From: Mucilaginibacter aquaedulcis
GTDB lineage: Bacteria; Bacteroidota; Bacteroidia; Sphingobacteriales; Sphingobacteriaceae
DNA length: 64,000 bases
Reading direction: 5' to 3'
NCBI RefSeq assembly: GCF_030409325.1
Contig: NZ_JAUFPR010000004.1
Span: 605,548 to 669,547 of the forward strand
A program made the translations under genes and the position numbers. Shown piece after piece: positions 42,702 through 51,731 of the stretch. Every line of letters starts with the position of its first letter. Position 1 is the stretch's first letter. Below the pieces are notes generated by a model. That model was not told the DNA's origin and did not search any database. It was given only the letters and a program-made list of their open reading frames with translations.

Positions 42702-43547
42702 ATGAAAAAACTTATCTTGTTTACCCTATTTATCTGTGCGGGAGTTTTTGCCTTTGGGCAAAAAAGAGTGGTGTGCTGCAGCAAGCCCTCAGCTACCAGA
42801 CAATTTGCCATGTTGGCCTCCAATCCTAAATTTCAAATGGAGCATAAAACGCCGTTGCCTGTTCATTTCCAGAGTGCTATTGGTACAACCATCAACTATA
42901 AAACGGCAGATGGTAAAGAATCGGCTGCTTATTTCCTGAAAGCGAAAAAGGCAACCAATAACTACATCCTGGTTATCCACGAATGGTGGGGTTTGAATGA
43001 TTTTGTAAAGCGCGAATCGGAAAAAATATATAACGACCTCGGTAACGTAAACATTATAGATGTTGACCTTTATGATGGCAAGGTAGCTACCACCCGTGAA
43101 GATGCCGGTAAATTTATGCAGGCTGTAAATGACAACCGCGCAAAGGCAATCATTAACGGAGCTATAGCCTATGCAGGTAAAAACGCGCATATAGCCACCC
43201 TGGGCTGGTGCTTTGGTGGAGGCTGGAGCCTGCAGGCCAGCTTACTGGCAGGCAAACAAGCGGCTGCGTGCGTAGTGTATTATGGTATGCCTGAGCAGGA
43301 TGTTAACAAGCTGAAAACATTGAATGCCGATGTGCTGGGAAATTTTGCTAATAAGGATCAGTGGATAAACCCTAAGGTAGTTGCCAAATTTGATGACGAT
43401 ATGAAAAAGGCCGGTAAAAAGGTTTACCTGCACCAATATGATGCCGATCATGGCTTTGCAAATCCAAGCAATCCTATATATGACAGCAATGCCACTAAGG
43501 ATGCTTATGCCAATACCATCACTTTTTTGAAGGCACGTTTAAAATAA
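42702..43547 (+). CDS. Secreted dienelactone hydrolase-family protein
   Basis: 281 aa. Signal peptide (LILFTLFICAGVFAFG). Dienelactone hydrolase motifs: VIHEWWGLNDFVKRE, nucleophile Cys in LGWCFGGGWS, Asp near FANKDQW and His in DADHGFANPS. Exported members are probably general esterases; the physiological substrate is unknown. Ends in a strong terminator. Confidence 0.9.
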   Translation: MKKLILFTLFICAGVFAFGQKRVVCCSKPSATRQFAMLASNPKFQMEHKTPLPVHFQSAIGTTINYKTADGKESAAYFLKAKKATNNYILVIHEWWGLNDFVKRESEKIYNDLGNVNIIDVDLYDGKVATTREDAGKFMQAVNDNRAKAIINGAIAYAGKNAHIATLGWCFGGGWSLQASLLAGKQAAACVVYYGMPEQDVNKLKTLNADVLGNFANKDQWINPKVVAKFDDDMKKAGKKVYLHQYDADHGFANPSNPIYDSNATKDAYANTITFLKARLK

Positions 43548-43572
43548 ACAAATCATATTAATGTTATGTTAT

Positions 43573-43598
43573 ACCGGGCAAGTTAACGCTTGCCCGGT
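43573..43598 (+). terminator. Intrinsic terminator of the dienelactone hydrolase gene
   Basis: A 10-bp perfect stem ACCGGGCAAG/CTTGCCCGGT with a 6-base loop and a T7 tract, 25 bp after the stop. Confidence 0.9.
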
Positions 43599-43628
43599 TT
43601 TTTTGTAACATTGCATAAATTTTTCTTT

Positions 43629-44603
43629 TTGACCACTTCTACTAAAAAAATAATCTCTGTTTCATTGAAAGCCGCTGTATTGGTCATGGCGGGCTGGTAT
43701 ATATACCACCAGTTTTACAAAAAGAACAATGATCTGAAACAGTTTGAAGCACTTACTGCTCAAATAAACAGCACACACGTATTAGTAACCATGGGTATTG
43801 TGGTTTTACTGATGGTGGTAAACTGGCTGCTCGAAGCCTTTAAGTGGCGTTATCTTACCAAAACCCTCGTTAACATTACCTTGTGGGAAGCTGTAGAAGC
43901 CGTTTTTTGCGGACTTACCTGGGCTATTTCTACCCCTAACCGTGTTGGTGAATATGGCGGGCGGGTAATGTTTTTGCCTAATCGCAAGCGCATTCATGGG
44001 GTTTTTGCCATGGCTGTTGGGGCTTTCGGGCAAATCATCATGACCAACTTATTGGGCCTCATAGCTATTGTATGGCTCTTTTATAATTATATACCGGTAA
44101 GTACGTGGCTGTTTTGTCTTATTATACTGGTATCGGTTTTAACCATGGGCATATTGCTGATTTTTTTCTTTAATATAAAATGGATAGTAAACCTGCTTGA
44201 CAGGATAGGTTTTCTGAAAAAATATCATAAGTTTTTTGAGATCATGGGGCGCTATAAAAAGCGCGAGCTCCTGAATGTGTTGGGTTACAGTATGGCTCGT
44301 TACGTTACATTTACCATTCAGTACTGCTTTGTGTTTCATCTGCTTATCCCCCAGTTCGCGTTTTTCCCGATGGTGATGATGCTGTTTGTGTACTTCTTTG
44401 TTACCTCGGCAGTGCCCTCGCTTGATCTGCTTGATGTAGGTGTCCGCAGCTTTACGGCATCACATTTATTCGCATTTGTAACCGATCAAAAAATAGCCGT
44501 TATTGCCGGTGTATCGTCAATATGGCTCATAAATTTAATTATTCCGGCTATTTTAGGATCTTTATTCGTTTTTAAACTCAAATTCTTTGATCGCACTGCA
44601 TAG
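43629..44603 (+). CDS. LPG-synthase-type integral membrane protein (UPF0104)
   Basis: 324 aa from a TTG at 43629 (MTTSTKKIISVSLKAA). An earlier TTG at 43590 would start inside the upstream terminator and is rejected. Six to eight membrane segments with the family signature TWAISTPNRVGEYGGRVMFL. The family is the flippase/transmembrane part of lysylphosphatidylglycerol synthases, widely used for lipid or glycan translocation. Overlaps the glycosyltransferase gene by 17 bp, so the pair probably builds or exports one glycolipid. Confidence 0.8.
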   Translation: MTTSTKKIISVSLKAAVLVMAGWYIYHQFYKKNNDLKQFEALTAQINSTHVLVTMGIVVLLMVVNWLLEAFKWRYLTKTLVNITLWEAVEAVFCGLTWAISTPNRVGEYGGRVMFLPNRKRIHGVFAMAVGAFGQIIMTNLLGLIAIVWLFYNYIPVSTWLFCLIILVSVLTMGILLIFFFNIKWIVNLLDRIGFLKKYHKFFEIMGRYKKRELLNVLGYSMARYVTFTIQYCFVFHLLIPQFAFFPMVMMLFVYFFVTSAVPSLDLLDVGVRSFTASHLFAFVTDQKIAVIAGVSSIWLINLIIPAILGSLFVFKLKFFDRTA

Positions 44604-45717
44604 TTTTGTTTCGCTTTTTTTAACCGGCATTTACCTGCTGTTGGTAATTTATTTGATTCGTGGATGGGGTAAAATAAAAGTTACCACACCCCGTGCTGTC
44701 CCCTTTCAAACCAAAGTTACCGTATTGATAGCGGCCCGAAACGAGGAAGAAAGAATAAGCCTGACCATTGAAGATGTGCTGGCCCAAAATTATCCCAAAC
44801 ACCTGTTAGAAATAATTATTGTTGACGATCATTCAACAGATAATACAGCTGCTATCATCAGCAGCTATGCCAATCGCGGGGTAACGTTATTAAAGCTTAA
44901 CGAGGCAGAACCGCTTAATTCTTACAAAAAGAAGGCTATTTCTGAGGCTATCAAGCTATCAACCGGAGAGTTGATGGTGGCTACTGATGCCGACTGCCGC
45001 ATGGGACCCAATTGGCTGTCATCCATAGTAGGTTATTATGAAACCCAAAACCTGGTGATGATATCATCGCCGGTAACTTATTTTGAAGAGCGATCCTTAT
45101 TTGAGCTGATGCAAACTCTGGAGTTTGGCTACCTGATTGGTATAGGCGCGGCATTTATCGGCAACGGCAGGGCATCAACCTGCAACGGAGCAAATTTTGC
45201 TTACCGTAAGGATGTATTTTACGAGGTGGGCGGCTTTAAAGGTATTGATGAACTGGCATCGGGCGATGATGAATTACTGCTTCAAAAAGTTGCCGAACGT
45301 TATCCCGGTAAAATAGGTTTCCTGAAACAAACAGAGGCCGTTGTTTATACACACGCCAAACATACCCTTCGCGAGTTTATGCAGCAAAGGCGCCGCTGGG
45401 CATCCAAATCAACCAAGTACAAGGACAAAAAAGTGGTGGCCTTTGGTATATGCATCTGGCTGTTCAATATCTCATTGCTGTTAAACGCGGGTCTGGGTTT
45501 CTACAATTTTTACTTTTTTAAACTTTTCCTGGTACAGATATTATTAAAATACCTGTTTGAGGTGGTTTATCTGCTGCCTATAACTTCGTTCTTTAAACGG
45601 AGCTACCTGGTGAGTTTGCTTGTTTTGCTGATACCGCTGCACATTGTATATTTTGTGATCATTGGCCTTATGGGCAATAATCATAAGTATTTATGGAAAG
45701 GCAGGGTAGTAAAATAG
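44587..45717 (+). CDS. Membrane glycosyltransferase, family 2
   Basis: 376 aa from a TTG at 44587, inside the previous gene; no ATG is available before the first membrane helix (FVSLFLTGIYLLLVIYLI). GT-A domain: VTVLIAARNEEERI, EIIIVDDHSTDNT, DADCRMGPNW and the acceptor motif QQRRRWASK (QxxRW type). Two or three C-terminal helices follow. Processive or lipid-linked sugar transfer is likely; the product is unknown. Co-expressed with the LPG-synthase-like gene. Confidence 0.88.
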   Translation: MIALHSFVSLFLTGIYLLLVIYLIRGWGKIKVTTPRAVPFQTKVTVLIAARNEEERISLTIEDVLAQNYPKHLLEIIIVDDHSTDNTAAIISSYANRGVTLLKLNEAEPLNSYKKKAISEAIKLSTGELMVATDADCRMGPNWLSSIVGYYETQNLVMISSPVTYFEERSLFELMQTLEFGYLIGIGAAFIGNGRASTCNGANFAYRKDVFYEVGGFKGIDELASGDDELLLQKVAERYPGKIGFLKQTEAVVYTHAKHTLREFMQQRRRWASKSTKYKDKKVVAFGICIWLFNISLLLNAGLGFYNFYFFKLFLVQILLKYLFEVVYLLPITSFFKRSYLVSLLVLLIPLHIVYFVIIGLMGNNHKYLWKGRVVK

Positions 45718-45798
45718 CCATCGATTGCAAATATTAGCCTGCACGCTTGCTAATTGTGTGTATTTGAGCGATATTTAGCCTCGACGCAAAAATTACTA

Positions 45799-46995
45799 TT
45801 GACAGATCTTACTCCTTCAAAACGCACCTGGCAGGCGTTTAAACGCAATAAAATTGCTATCGCCGGTCTTGTTTTTATTACGCTCACCCTATTGGCGGCT
45901 ATATTGGGCTATTTAATAATGCCCGACCAATCCCCGCACGCCAATAACATGACTATACAGTTAAGTATCAAAAAGCCGGGCAGCTCATTTATGATGTTGC
46001 GCATTAGGAAAAGTGAACCTGTTGATACCGTAGGCTTTTTTACACGCATGCTTTTTGGCCAGCCAGGTTTTTACCGTGACGTTCCTATAACCGGCTACCA
46101 CTTTGCACAGGACTCTATTTATGTAAGCGAATACATTGGCGATGAGGACAAGCCCGAAATAAAGGCCTATAATATTTTTGAAGTGGTGCGGGGAACTAAG
46201 CCTTTATATAACCACGATACCATTTCTCTAAAACCGGGTGTTTTTATTAAAAACGAGGCATTATATAAACGATTTACAGACAAAATCATTACCGAACAGA
46301 TCACCAACAGAACCTTTTGGCTGGGTACAGATATTTATGGGCGCGATATGTTGAGCCGCTTACTGCTGGGCACCCGTATATCACTGGCGGTTGGCCTTAT
46401 GTCGGTTATCATCAGTATGCTTTTGGGGATAACTATAGGTGCTATTGCCGGTTATTTTGATGGCTGGATAGATAATTGCCTCAGCTGGCTCATGAATATA
46501 TTGTGGAGCTTACCGGCATTATTGCTGGTTATTGCCATATCATTTGCATTAGGTAAGGGTTTATGGCAAATATTTATAGCCGTAGGTTTATCTATGTGGG
46601 TTGAGGTGGCACGAATGGTACGCGGGCAGGTAATGGGCCTGAAGCGGGTTGAATATATTGAAGCTGCCGGGGCTTTAGGTTTTAATAATACCCGCATCAT
46701 TACCAGGCATATTTTACCTAATATTACCGGACCAATACTGGTATTGGCATCTTCCAATTTCGCGTCGGCTATTTTGCTGGAAGCGGGGCTTAGCTTTCTG
46801 GGTTTTGGGGCGCAGCCACCAATGCCAACCTGGGGCGGAATGATTAAAGAACATTATGGTTATATTGTTATGAATTCGGCGTATCTTGCTATAATTCCGG
46901 GCGTGGCCATTATGTTGCTGGTGTATGCTTTTAACCTGGTTACCGTTGGTCTGCGCGATGCCTTCGATATTAAATCACAAAGTGCCCGCATTTAA
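45799..46995 (+). CDS. DppC/OppC-type ABC transporter permease with periplasmic insertion
   Basis: 398 aa from a TTG at 45799 (MTDLTPSKRTWQAFKRNK). TM1 (IAIAGLVFITLTLLAAILGYL) is followed by about 110 periplasmic residues before the usual FWLGTDIYGRDMLSRLLLGTRISL. The EAA loop EYIEAAGALGFNNTRIITRHILPN and LEAGLSFLGFGAQPP are standard for DppC. No partner permease, ATPase or binding protein lies in the window, as is common for scattered Bacteroidota peptide transporters. Confidence 0.88.
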   Translation: MTDLTPSKRTWQAFKRNKIAIAGLVFITLTLLAAILGYLIMPDQSPHANNMTIQLSIKKPGSSFMMLRIRKSEPVDTVGFFTRMLFGQPGFYRDVPITGYHFAQDSIYVSEYIGDEDKPEIKAYNIFEVVRGTKPLYNHDTISLKPGVFIKNEALYKRFTDKIITEQITNRTFWLGTDIYGRDMLSRLLLGTRISLAVGLMSVIISMLLGITIGAIAGYFDGWIDNCLSWLMNILWSLPALLLVIAISFALGKGLWQIFIAVGLSMWVEVARMVRGQVMGLKRVEYIEAAGALGFNNTRIITRHILPNITGPILVLASSNFASAILLEAGLSFLGFGAQPPMPTWGGMIKEHYGYIVMNSAYLAIIPGVAIMLLVYAFNLVTVGLRDAFDIKSQSARI

Positions 46996-47033
46996 AAATA
47001 TTTTTTTATTTTAGTCAGACCCACTAATAACAA

Positions 47034-48272
47034 ATGCAATATATAGACGATAGTTCTGGCGAGGACGAATTAATCAGGCTGTTACTCAAAAGACAGTCAG
47101 AACTTAACTCCCTTCTGGAGATTACCCGCGCCATTAATAAGAATACGGCTACCCCTATATTGATACAAATGCTTGAGGTAATATTACAAAGTTACCTGCA
47201 GGTGGGTAAGCTCCGGTTTTTGATTGAAAAGGAAAATAAATTTGTTTGTATCTCCAGGTACGGCGGCGAAATGGAGTCGGCGGTATTATTAAATAAGGCC
47301 TGCAGCAAATTAAGTAAAATTAAATCACCCATTTCCATAGCCGATCACCCCGATCCACTACTTAAAAAATTCAATTACTTTATACCTATATACCATAAAA
47401 GCAAGGCCCTGGCGTATGCCCTCATCGGCGATTTCAATACCTCTGGTGAGATGCTTAACAACGATCTGAACTTCATACAAACACTGATGAATGTGATCAT
47501 TGTGGCGTTGGAGAACAAGAAACTTTTTCGAGAGCGCCTGCAATCAGAACGTTTTCAGCGCGAAATGGAACTGGCCGTTGAGGTACAGAACATGCTGATA
47601 CCGCTGCGGATGCATAAAGACCACAGCGTGGAGATAGGTGCCAAATACCTGCCGCATCAAAACATCGGCGGCGATTATTTTGACTTTATCAGGCTTAATG
47701 AAAGCGAATTTTTGTGGTGTATTGCAGATGTATCGGGCAAGGGAATATCGGCTGCACTACTGATGGCCAACTTTCAGGCCAGTTTGCATGCCTGGGCTGC
47801 GGTAGAGAACAACCTCACCAATATCGTTGAACGTCTTAATAAAATAGTACTGAGCAATACTAAAGGCGAACGATTTATAACCCTGTTCCTGGCCCGTTAT
47901 GATGAAAAAACACGTAAGCTAAATTATGTTAACGCCGGGCACAATCCACCGGTTTTATATGCCAAAGGCGAAGTTTCACCTCTTAAATTAGGAACCACCA
48001 TGATCGGTGTTTTTGAGGATCTGCCGTTTTTAAATGAAGGAGAGATTGATATGGAGCCCGGCAGCCTTATCTTTAATTATACCGATGGCTTAATGGATTT
48101 TGAATCAACCAGTTCCAGGGTATGGAATGAGGATAAGCTGATCAATTTTGTGAAAGACAAAGGACATCTATCGCCAGATGATTTGAACGATTCACTTTTA
48201 AACCACCTGAACCACGCCTTCAAAAGCAAACCAATTGATGATATTACCTTGCTTACTTTAAGGATATTTTAG
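47034..48272 (+). CDS. SpoIIE/PP2C-type serine phosphatase with GAF-like sensor
   Basis: 412 aa. N-terminal GAF-like domain (residues about 20-160), a linking helix (RERLQSERFQREMELAVEVQNMLI), then the PP2C/SpoIIE domain with metal Asp residues in NIGGDYFDF and CIADVSGKGISAALLMANFQ, ERFITLFLARYD, YVNAGHNPPVLY, TDGLMDFES and DDITLLTL. Such enzymes dephosphorylate anti-anti-sigma proteins or related switches. No anti-sigma-antagonist gene is adjacent. An 11-copy heptamer array starts right after its stop codon. Confidence 0.92.
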   Translation: MQYIDDSSGEDELIRLLLKRQSELNSLLEITRAINKNTATPILIQMLEVILQSYLQVGKLRFLIEKENKFVCISRYGGEMESAVLLNKACSKLSKIKSPISIADHPDPLLKKFNYFIPIYHKSKALAYALIGDFNTSGEMLNNDLNFIQTLMNVIIVALENKKLFRERLQSERFQREMELAVEVQNMLIPLRMHKDHSVEIGAKYLPHQNIGGDYFDFIRLNESEFLWCIADVSGKGISAALLMANFQASLHAWAAVENNLTNIVERLNKIVLSNTKGERFITLFLARYDEKTRKLNYVNAGHNPPVLYAKGEVSPLKLGTTMIGVFEDLPFLNEGEIDMEPGSLIFNYTDGLMDFESTSSRVWNEDKLINFVKDKGHLSPDDLNDSLLNHLNHAFKSKPIDDITLLTLRIF

Positions 48273-48354
48273 AGTGGTGAGTGGTGAGTGGTGAGTGGTG
48301 AGTGGTGAGTGGTGAGTGGTGAGTGGTGAGTGGTGAGTGGTGAGTGGTGAGTGG
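48273..48354 (+). repeat. Tandem heptamer array (AGTGGTG)11
   Basis: Eleven identical AGTGGTG units from 48273 to 48349 plus a partial AGTGG, beginning on the base after the TAG stop of the phosphatase gene. Perfect identity points to recent slippage and probable length variation between strains. It does not alter the upstream frame. Confidence 0.95.
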
Positions 48355-48390
48355 GATTATGTTAAATAGAAATGCAAAGCCTATTAATAT

Positions 48391-48485
48391 CGTCATGCCG
48401 AATTTATTTCGGCATCCCACAGGACAGATTGGGCGTATGACGTTTAACTCAGCATATGGGATCCTGAAACAAGTTCAGGATGACG
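48391..48485. repeat. Palindromic intergenic element, CGTCATCC/GGCATGACG family, copy B
   Basis: 95 bp from CGTCATGCCG to CAGGATGACG, with the two hairpins ATGCCGAA...TTCGGCAT and CCTGAAAC...GTTCAGG. Inverted relative to copy A (30854-30950), same orientation as copy C (54946-55040). With the heptamer array it fills most of the 327-bp gap before rnhB. Confidence 0.85.
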
Positions 48486-48599
48486 GTTCTATTCGGCAAT
48501 GTTGCTGGCAAGACAGGATCAGCTTACGCTTAAAAATCTTGATACCTGATACTCGTTACCTAATACCAACAACAGCCAACATTTTTTATATTTGCCCTC

Positions 48600-49196
48600 A
48601 TGTTAGCAGCGAGGTACCAGCACGAGTTTATTGAAGCAGGATGTGACGAGGCCGGGCGCGGCTGCCTTGCCGGGCCGGTATTTGCGGCCGCTGTGATACT
48701 TCCGTATGATTTTGACCACCATTTGCTTAACGATTCTAAACAGATTTCCGAAGATATCAGGTATCAGCTGCGTGTGGAGATAGAACAAAAGGCCATTGCT
48801 TATGCTGTTGCATCTGTTGATAATTTTGAGATAGATGAGATCAATATCTTAAATGCTTCGTTTTTGGCCATGCACCGGGCCATTGAAAAACTAAGCATGG
48901 TTCCGCAGTTTTTAATTATTGATGGCAACCGCTTTAAAAAGTACCCTAACATACCGCACGAGTGTATCATCAAGGGTGATGGTAAATATTTCAGTATTGC
49001 CGCGGCATCCATACTGGCTAAAACCTATCGCGACGATTATATGCTCCAGATAGCTGCTGAGCATCCGGAGTATGACTGGCACAGTAACAAGGGCTATCCA
49101 ACCATCAAACACCGTGAAACGGTAATGAAAATAGGCTATACACCCTATCACCGTAAAACTTTCAGGGTGACCGACCCTCAGTTAAGTATTTTTTAA
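48600..49196 (+). CDS. rnhB: Ribonuclease HII
   Basis: 198 aa. The catalytic opening reads EAGCDEAGRGCLAGPVFAAAVIL, with further active-site residues in DGNRFK and AKTYRDDYM, and KGYPTIKHRE typical of type 2 RNases H. Cleaves RNA in RNA-DNA hybrids and single ribonucleotides in DNA. TATATTTG, a -7-like element, ends only 5 bp before the ATG, so a nearly leaderless transcript is possible. Confidence 0.95.
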   Translation: MLAARYQHEFIEAGCDEAGRGCLAGPVFAAAVILPYDFDHHLLNDSKQISEDIRYQLRVEIEQKAIAYAVASVDNFEIDEINILNASFLAMHRAIEKLSMVPQFLIIDGNRFKKYPNIPHECIIKGDGKYFSIAAASILAKTYRDDYMLQIAAEHPEYDWHSNKGYPTIKHRETVMKIGYTPYHRKTFRVTDPQLSIF

Positions 49197-49252
49197 AGAT
49201 ACTTTGATTAGCACTTGCAGGTTGGTATTTTTACAGCAAACCAAGTAACCAT

Positions 49253-50452
49253 TTGAAGATCCTTATTTTAACCCATCGAGTTCCGTTTCCGCAAAACGGG
49301 GGCTATGCTATTGTGGTATGCAACACCATAAAGGGTCTGGTTACGCTTGGGCATGAGGTATCGCTGGTAGCTCTCAATATCAAAAAATACAATGGTAATC
49401 CGCAGGAAATAACCGACGAATTACTAAGCAAAATAAACTATACATCGTACAATATCGATATTAGCGTTTCCTTGCTTGATGGTTTAAGAAACCTGATCGG
49501 AAAAAAATCAAACGATGTTGACCGCTATTATGATCCGGAATTTGAAAAACTGTTGATACGCGAACTGCGGCAAACAGACTATGACGTTATTCAGTTTGAG
49601 GGATTATTCGTAACACCTTATTTATCAGCTATCCGCAAACACTCCAGGGCCAGGGTAATTTACCGCTCGCATAATATTGAACACCAGGTATGGGAAAGAT
49701 TGGCGCAGCAAAAAAGCGACCTGTTTAAAAAATGGTACCTGCGCACACTGGCCCGGCGGGTAAAGGATTATGAGCTGCAGCAACTAAACAAGGTTGATGC
49801 CATAGCCGTTTTTACGGCCGAAGATAAAAGCACCATTTTATCATACGGAACTACTATCCCGGTGGAGATATTCCCGGTGGGGATAGATCTTACCCAATAT
49901 AATCCCGACTTTAGTCGTACCGAATTTCCGAGCCTGTTTTTTCTCGGTTCGCTGGATTGGCTGCCCAACCGCGAGGGCATTGAATGGTTTATTGACAATT
50001 TTCATAAAGACCTTACCGATGGCGACCTGCGGGTGAAATTTTACGTAGCCGGCCATAACATCCCCGAAAGGTTTGATGATTACGAGGTGATGGGTAAGAT
50101 ATTTATCCAGGGCGAGGTTGATGATGCCTTTGAGTTTGTGAACAGCAAATCTATCATGATAGTGCCCCTCCTATCGGGCGGTGGTATGCGGGTAAAAATT
50201 GTGGAAGGTATGGCCATGCAAAAATGTATTATCTCCACATCATTGGGTGCCGAGGGCATCAACTTTGAAAATGGAACCAATATCATTATCGCAAACGATC
50301 AGGATGAGTTTTATAATGCCATTGAACGCTGCATCACCGATGAGGAACATTGCCGTACCATTGGCATAAATGCCCGTAAACTGGTTGAGCAGCAACATGA
50401 TGTAAATGTGGTTACCCGCGGCCTGGCAGAGTTTTATACCAAACTCGTATAA
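49253..50452 (+). CDS. Glycosyltransferase, family 4 (GT-B fold)
   Basis: 399 aa from a TTG at 49253 (MKILILTHRVPFPQNGGYAI), fixed by the conserved N-terminus of this family. N-domain with RSHNIEHQVWERL; C-domain with FFLGSLDWLPNREGIEWFI, PLLSGGGMRVKIVEGMAMQKCIISTSLGAEGI, the nucleotide-sugar-binding E(x7)E region. Retaining sugar transferase of the cytoplasm, probably for surface polysaccharide. Acceptor unknown. No polysaccharide cluster surrounds it. Confidence 0.9.
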   Translation: MKILILTHRVPFPQNGGYAIVVCNTIKGLVTLGHEVSLVALNIKKYNGNPQEITDELLSKINYTSYNIDISVSLLDGLRNLIGKKSNDVDRYYDPEFEKLLIRELRQTDYDVIQFEGLFVTPYLSAIRKHSRARVIYRSHNIEHQVWERLAQQKSDLFKKWYLRTLARRVKDYELQQLNKVDAIAVFTAEDKSTILSYGTTIPVEIFPVGIDLTQYNPDFSRTEFPSLFFLGSLDWLPNREGIEWFIDNFHKDLTDGDLRVKFYVAGHNIPERFDDYEVMGKIFIQGEVDDAFEFVNSKSIMIVPLLSGGGMRVKIVEGMAMQKCIISTSLGAEGINFENGTNIIIANDQDEFYNAIERCITDEEHCRTIGINARKLVEQQHDVNVVTRGLAEFYTKLV

Positions 50453-50583
50453 CCTTCAAATTTCCGGTCAGAATAATTACTTTTGCGCCAATAAATTTGA
50501 TGATGAAACCTCATTTGTTACCGCTCAAAACAAGGGCGATCAACAGTTGATGGCCACATCTCAGGTATAAAACAATTACTCTG

Positions 50584-51666
50584 ATGAAAAACACGGCTTT
50601 AACCGATATCCATATTAAAACCGGCGCCAAAATGGTACCCTTCGCCGGTTACAACATGCCTGTACAATACGCGGGTATAAACGCTGAACATGAAACCGTA
50701 CGTAAAGCGGTTGGCGTGTTTGATGTTAGCCACATGGGCGAGTTTATTTTAAAAGGCGATAGCGCTATCGATCTTATTCAAAAAGTTACCAGTAACGATG
50801 CTTCCAAGCTATATGATGGCAAAGTGCAATACTCCTGCCTGCCCAATGAAGATGGCGGTATTGTTGACGACTTGCTGGTTTACCGCATTGACGAGAAAAC
50901 CTATATGCTGGTTGTTAATGCCTCAAACATTGATAAGGATTGGGACTGGATCTCTAAATACAACACCATGGGTGTTGATATGAAAAACATATCTGACCGT
51001 ACTTCACTGCTGGCTATTCAGGGCCCCAAGGCTGCCGAAGCCCTTCAAAGCCTTACAGATGTTGATTTGGTATCAATGGAGTATTACACTTTTAACAAAG
51101 GTACTTTTGCAGGTGTGGATAATGTACTGATCTCGGCTACAGGATATACCGGTGCGGGTGGTTTTGAAATCTACTTTGAAAACCAATATGCAGAGCAGAT
51201 TTGGGATGCCATCTTCAAAGCCGGCGAACCTTTCGGCATTAAGCCAATTGGTTTAGGCGCCCGCGATACTTTACGATTGGAAATGGGTTTTTGCTTGTAT
51301 GGTAACGACATTGACGATACCACCTCCCCTTTAGAAGCTGGATTAGGCTGGGTAACCAAGTTTAATAAAGAGTTTACCAACTCTGAAGCTTTACAGCAGC
51401 AGAAACAAGCTGGTGTAAGCCGCAAACTGGTTGGTTTTGAAATGATAGAGCGCGGTATTCCCCGTCATGATTACCCTATTGTTGATGCCGATGGCAACAA
51501 CATTGGCAAGGTAACTTCCGGAACACAATCATACTCGCTGCAAAAAGCAATCGGCCTTGGTTATGTGGATACCGCGTTTGCCAAAGAGGGATCAGAAATA
51601 TTCATCAGCATTAGGGACAGTAAGGTAAAAGCTAAGGTTGTAAAACCCCCTTTTTACAAAGCGTAG
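50584..51666 (+). CDS. gcvT: Aminomethyltransferase (glycine cleavage system T protein)
   Basis: 360 aa, the usual length. MVPFAGYNMPVQY, VFDVSHMGEF, LLAIQGPKAAE, TGYTGAGGFEIYFE and LGARDTLRLEMGFCLYGNDI are the standard GcvT folate-binding and catalytic segments. Transfers the methylene group from the lipoyl H protein to tetrahydrofolate. gcvH and gcvP are not in the window. TACTTTTG at 50478-50485 could be its -7 element. Confidence 0.95.
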   Translation: MKNTALTDIHIKTGAKMVPFAGYNMPVQYAGINAEHETVRKAVGVFDVSHMGEFILKGDSAIDLIQKVTSNDASKLYDGKVQYSCLPNEDGGIVDDLLVYRIDEKTYMLVVNASNIDKDWDWISKYNTMGVDMKNISDRTSLLAIQGPKAAEALQSLTDVDLVSMEYYTFNKGTFAGVDNVLISATGYTGAGGFEIYFENQYAEQIWDAIFKAGEPFGIKPIGLGARDTLRLEMGFCLYGNDIDDTTSPLEAGLGWVTKFNKEFTNSEALQQQKQAGVSRKLVGFEMIERGIPRHDYPIVDADGNNIGKVTSGTQSYSLQKAIGLGYVDTAFAKEGSEIFISIRDSKVKAKVVKPPFYKA

Positions 51667-51680
51667 ATCCCCTATTCTCC

Positions 51681-51715
51681 TGAAGGGCAAACTATAAATA
51701 ATAGTTTGCCCTTCA
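51681..51715 (+). terminator. Hairpin between gcvT and comB
   Basis: A 15-bp perfect stem TGAAGGGCAAACTAT/ATAGTTTGCCCTTCA with a 5-base loop, 14 bp after gcvT. The T-tract behind it is poor (CAATATTAATT), so termination may be partial and comB may share the transcript. Confidence 0.55.
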
Positions 51716-51731
51716 ATATTAATTAAAAACT

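Noticed and set aside
48273..48354. Heptamer array as CRISPR or origin iterons
   Set aside because: No spacers, and no replication genes or AT-rich unwinding region nearby; it is a simple tandem repeat.
48344..48634. 96-aa plus-strand ORF
   Set aside because: Made of the heptamer array and a palindromic element, and overlaps the rnhB start; not a gene.
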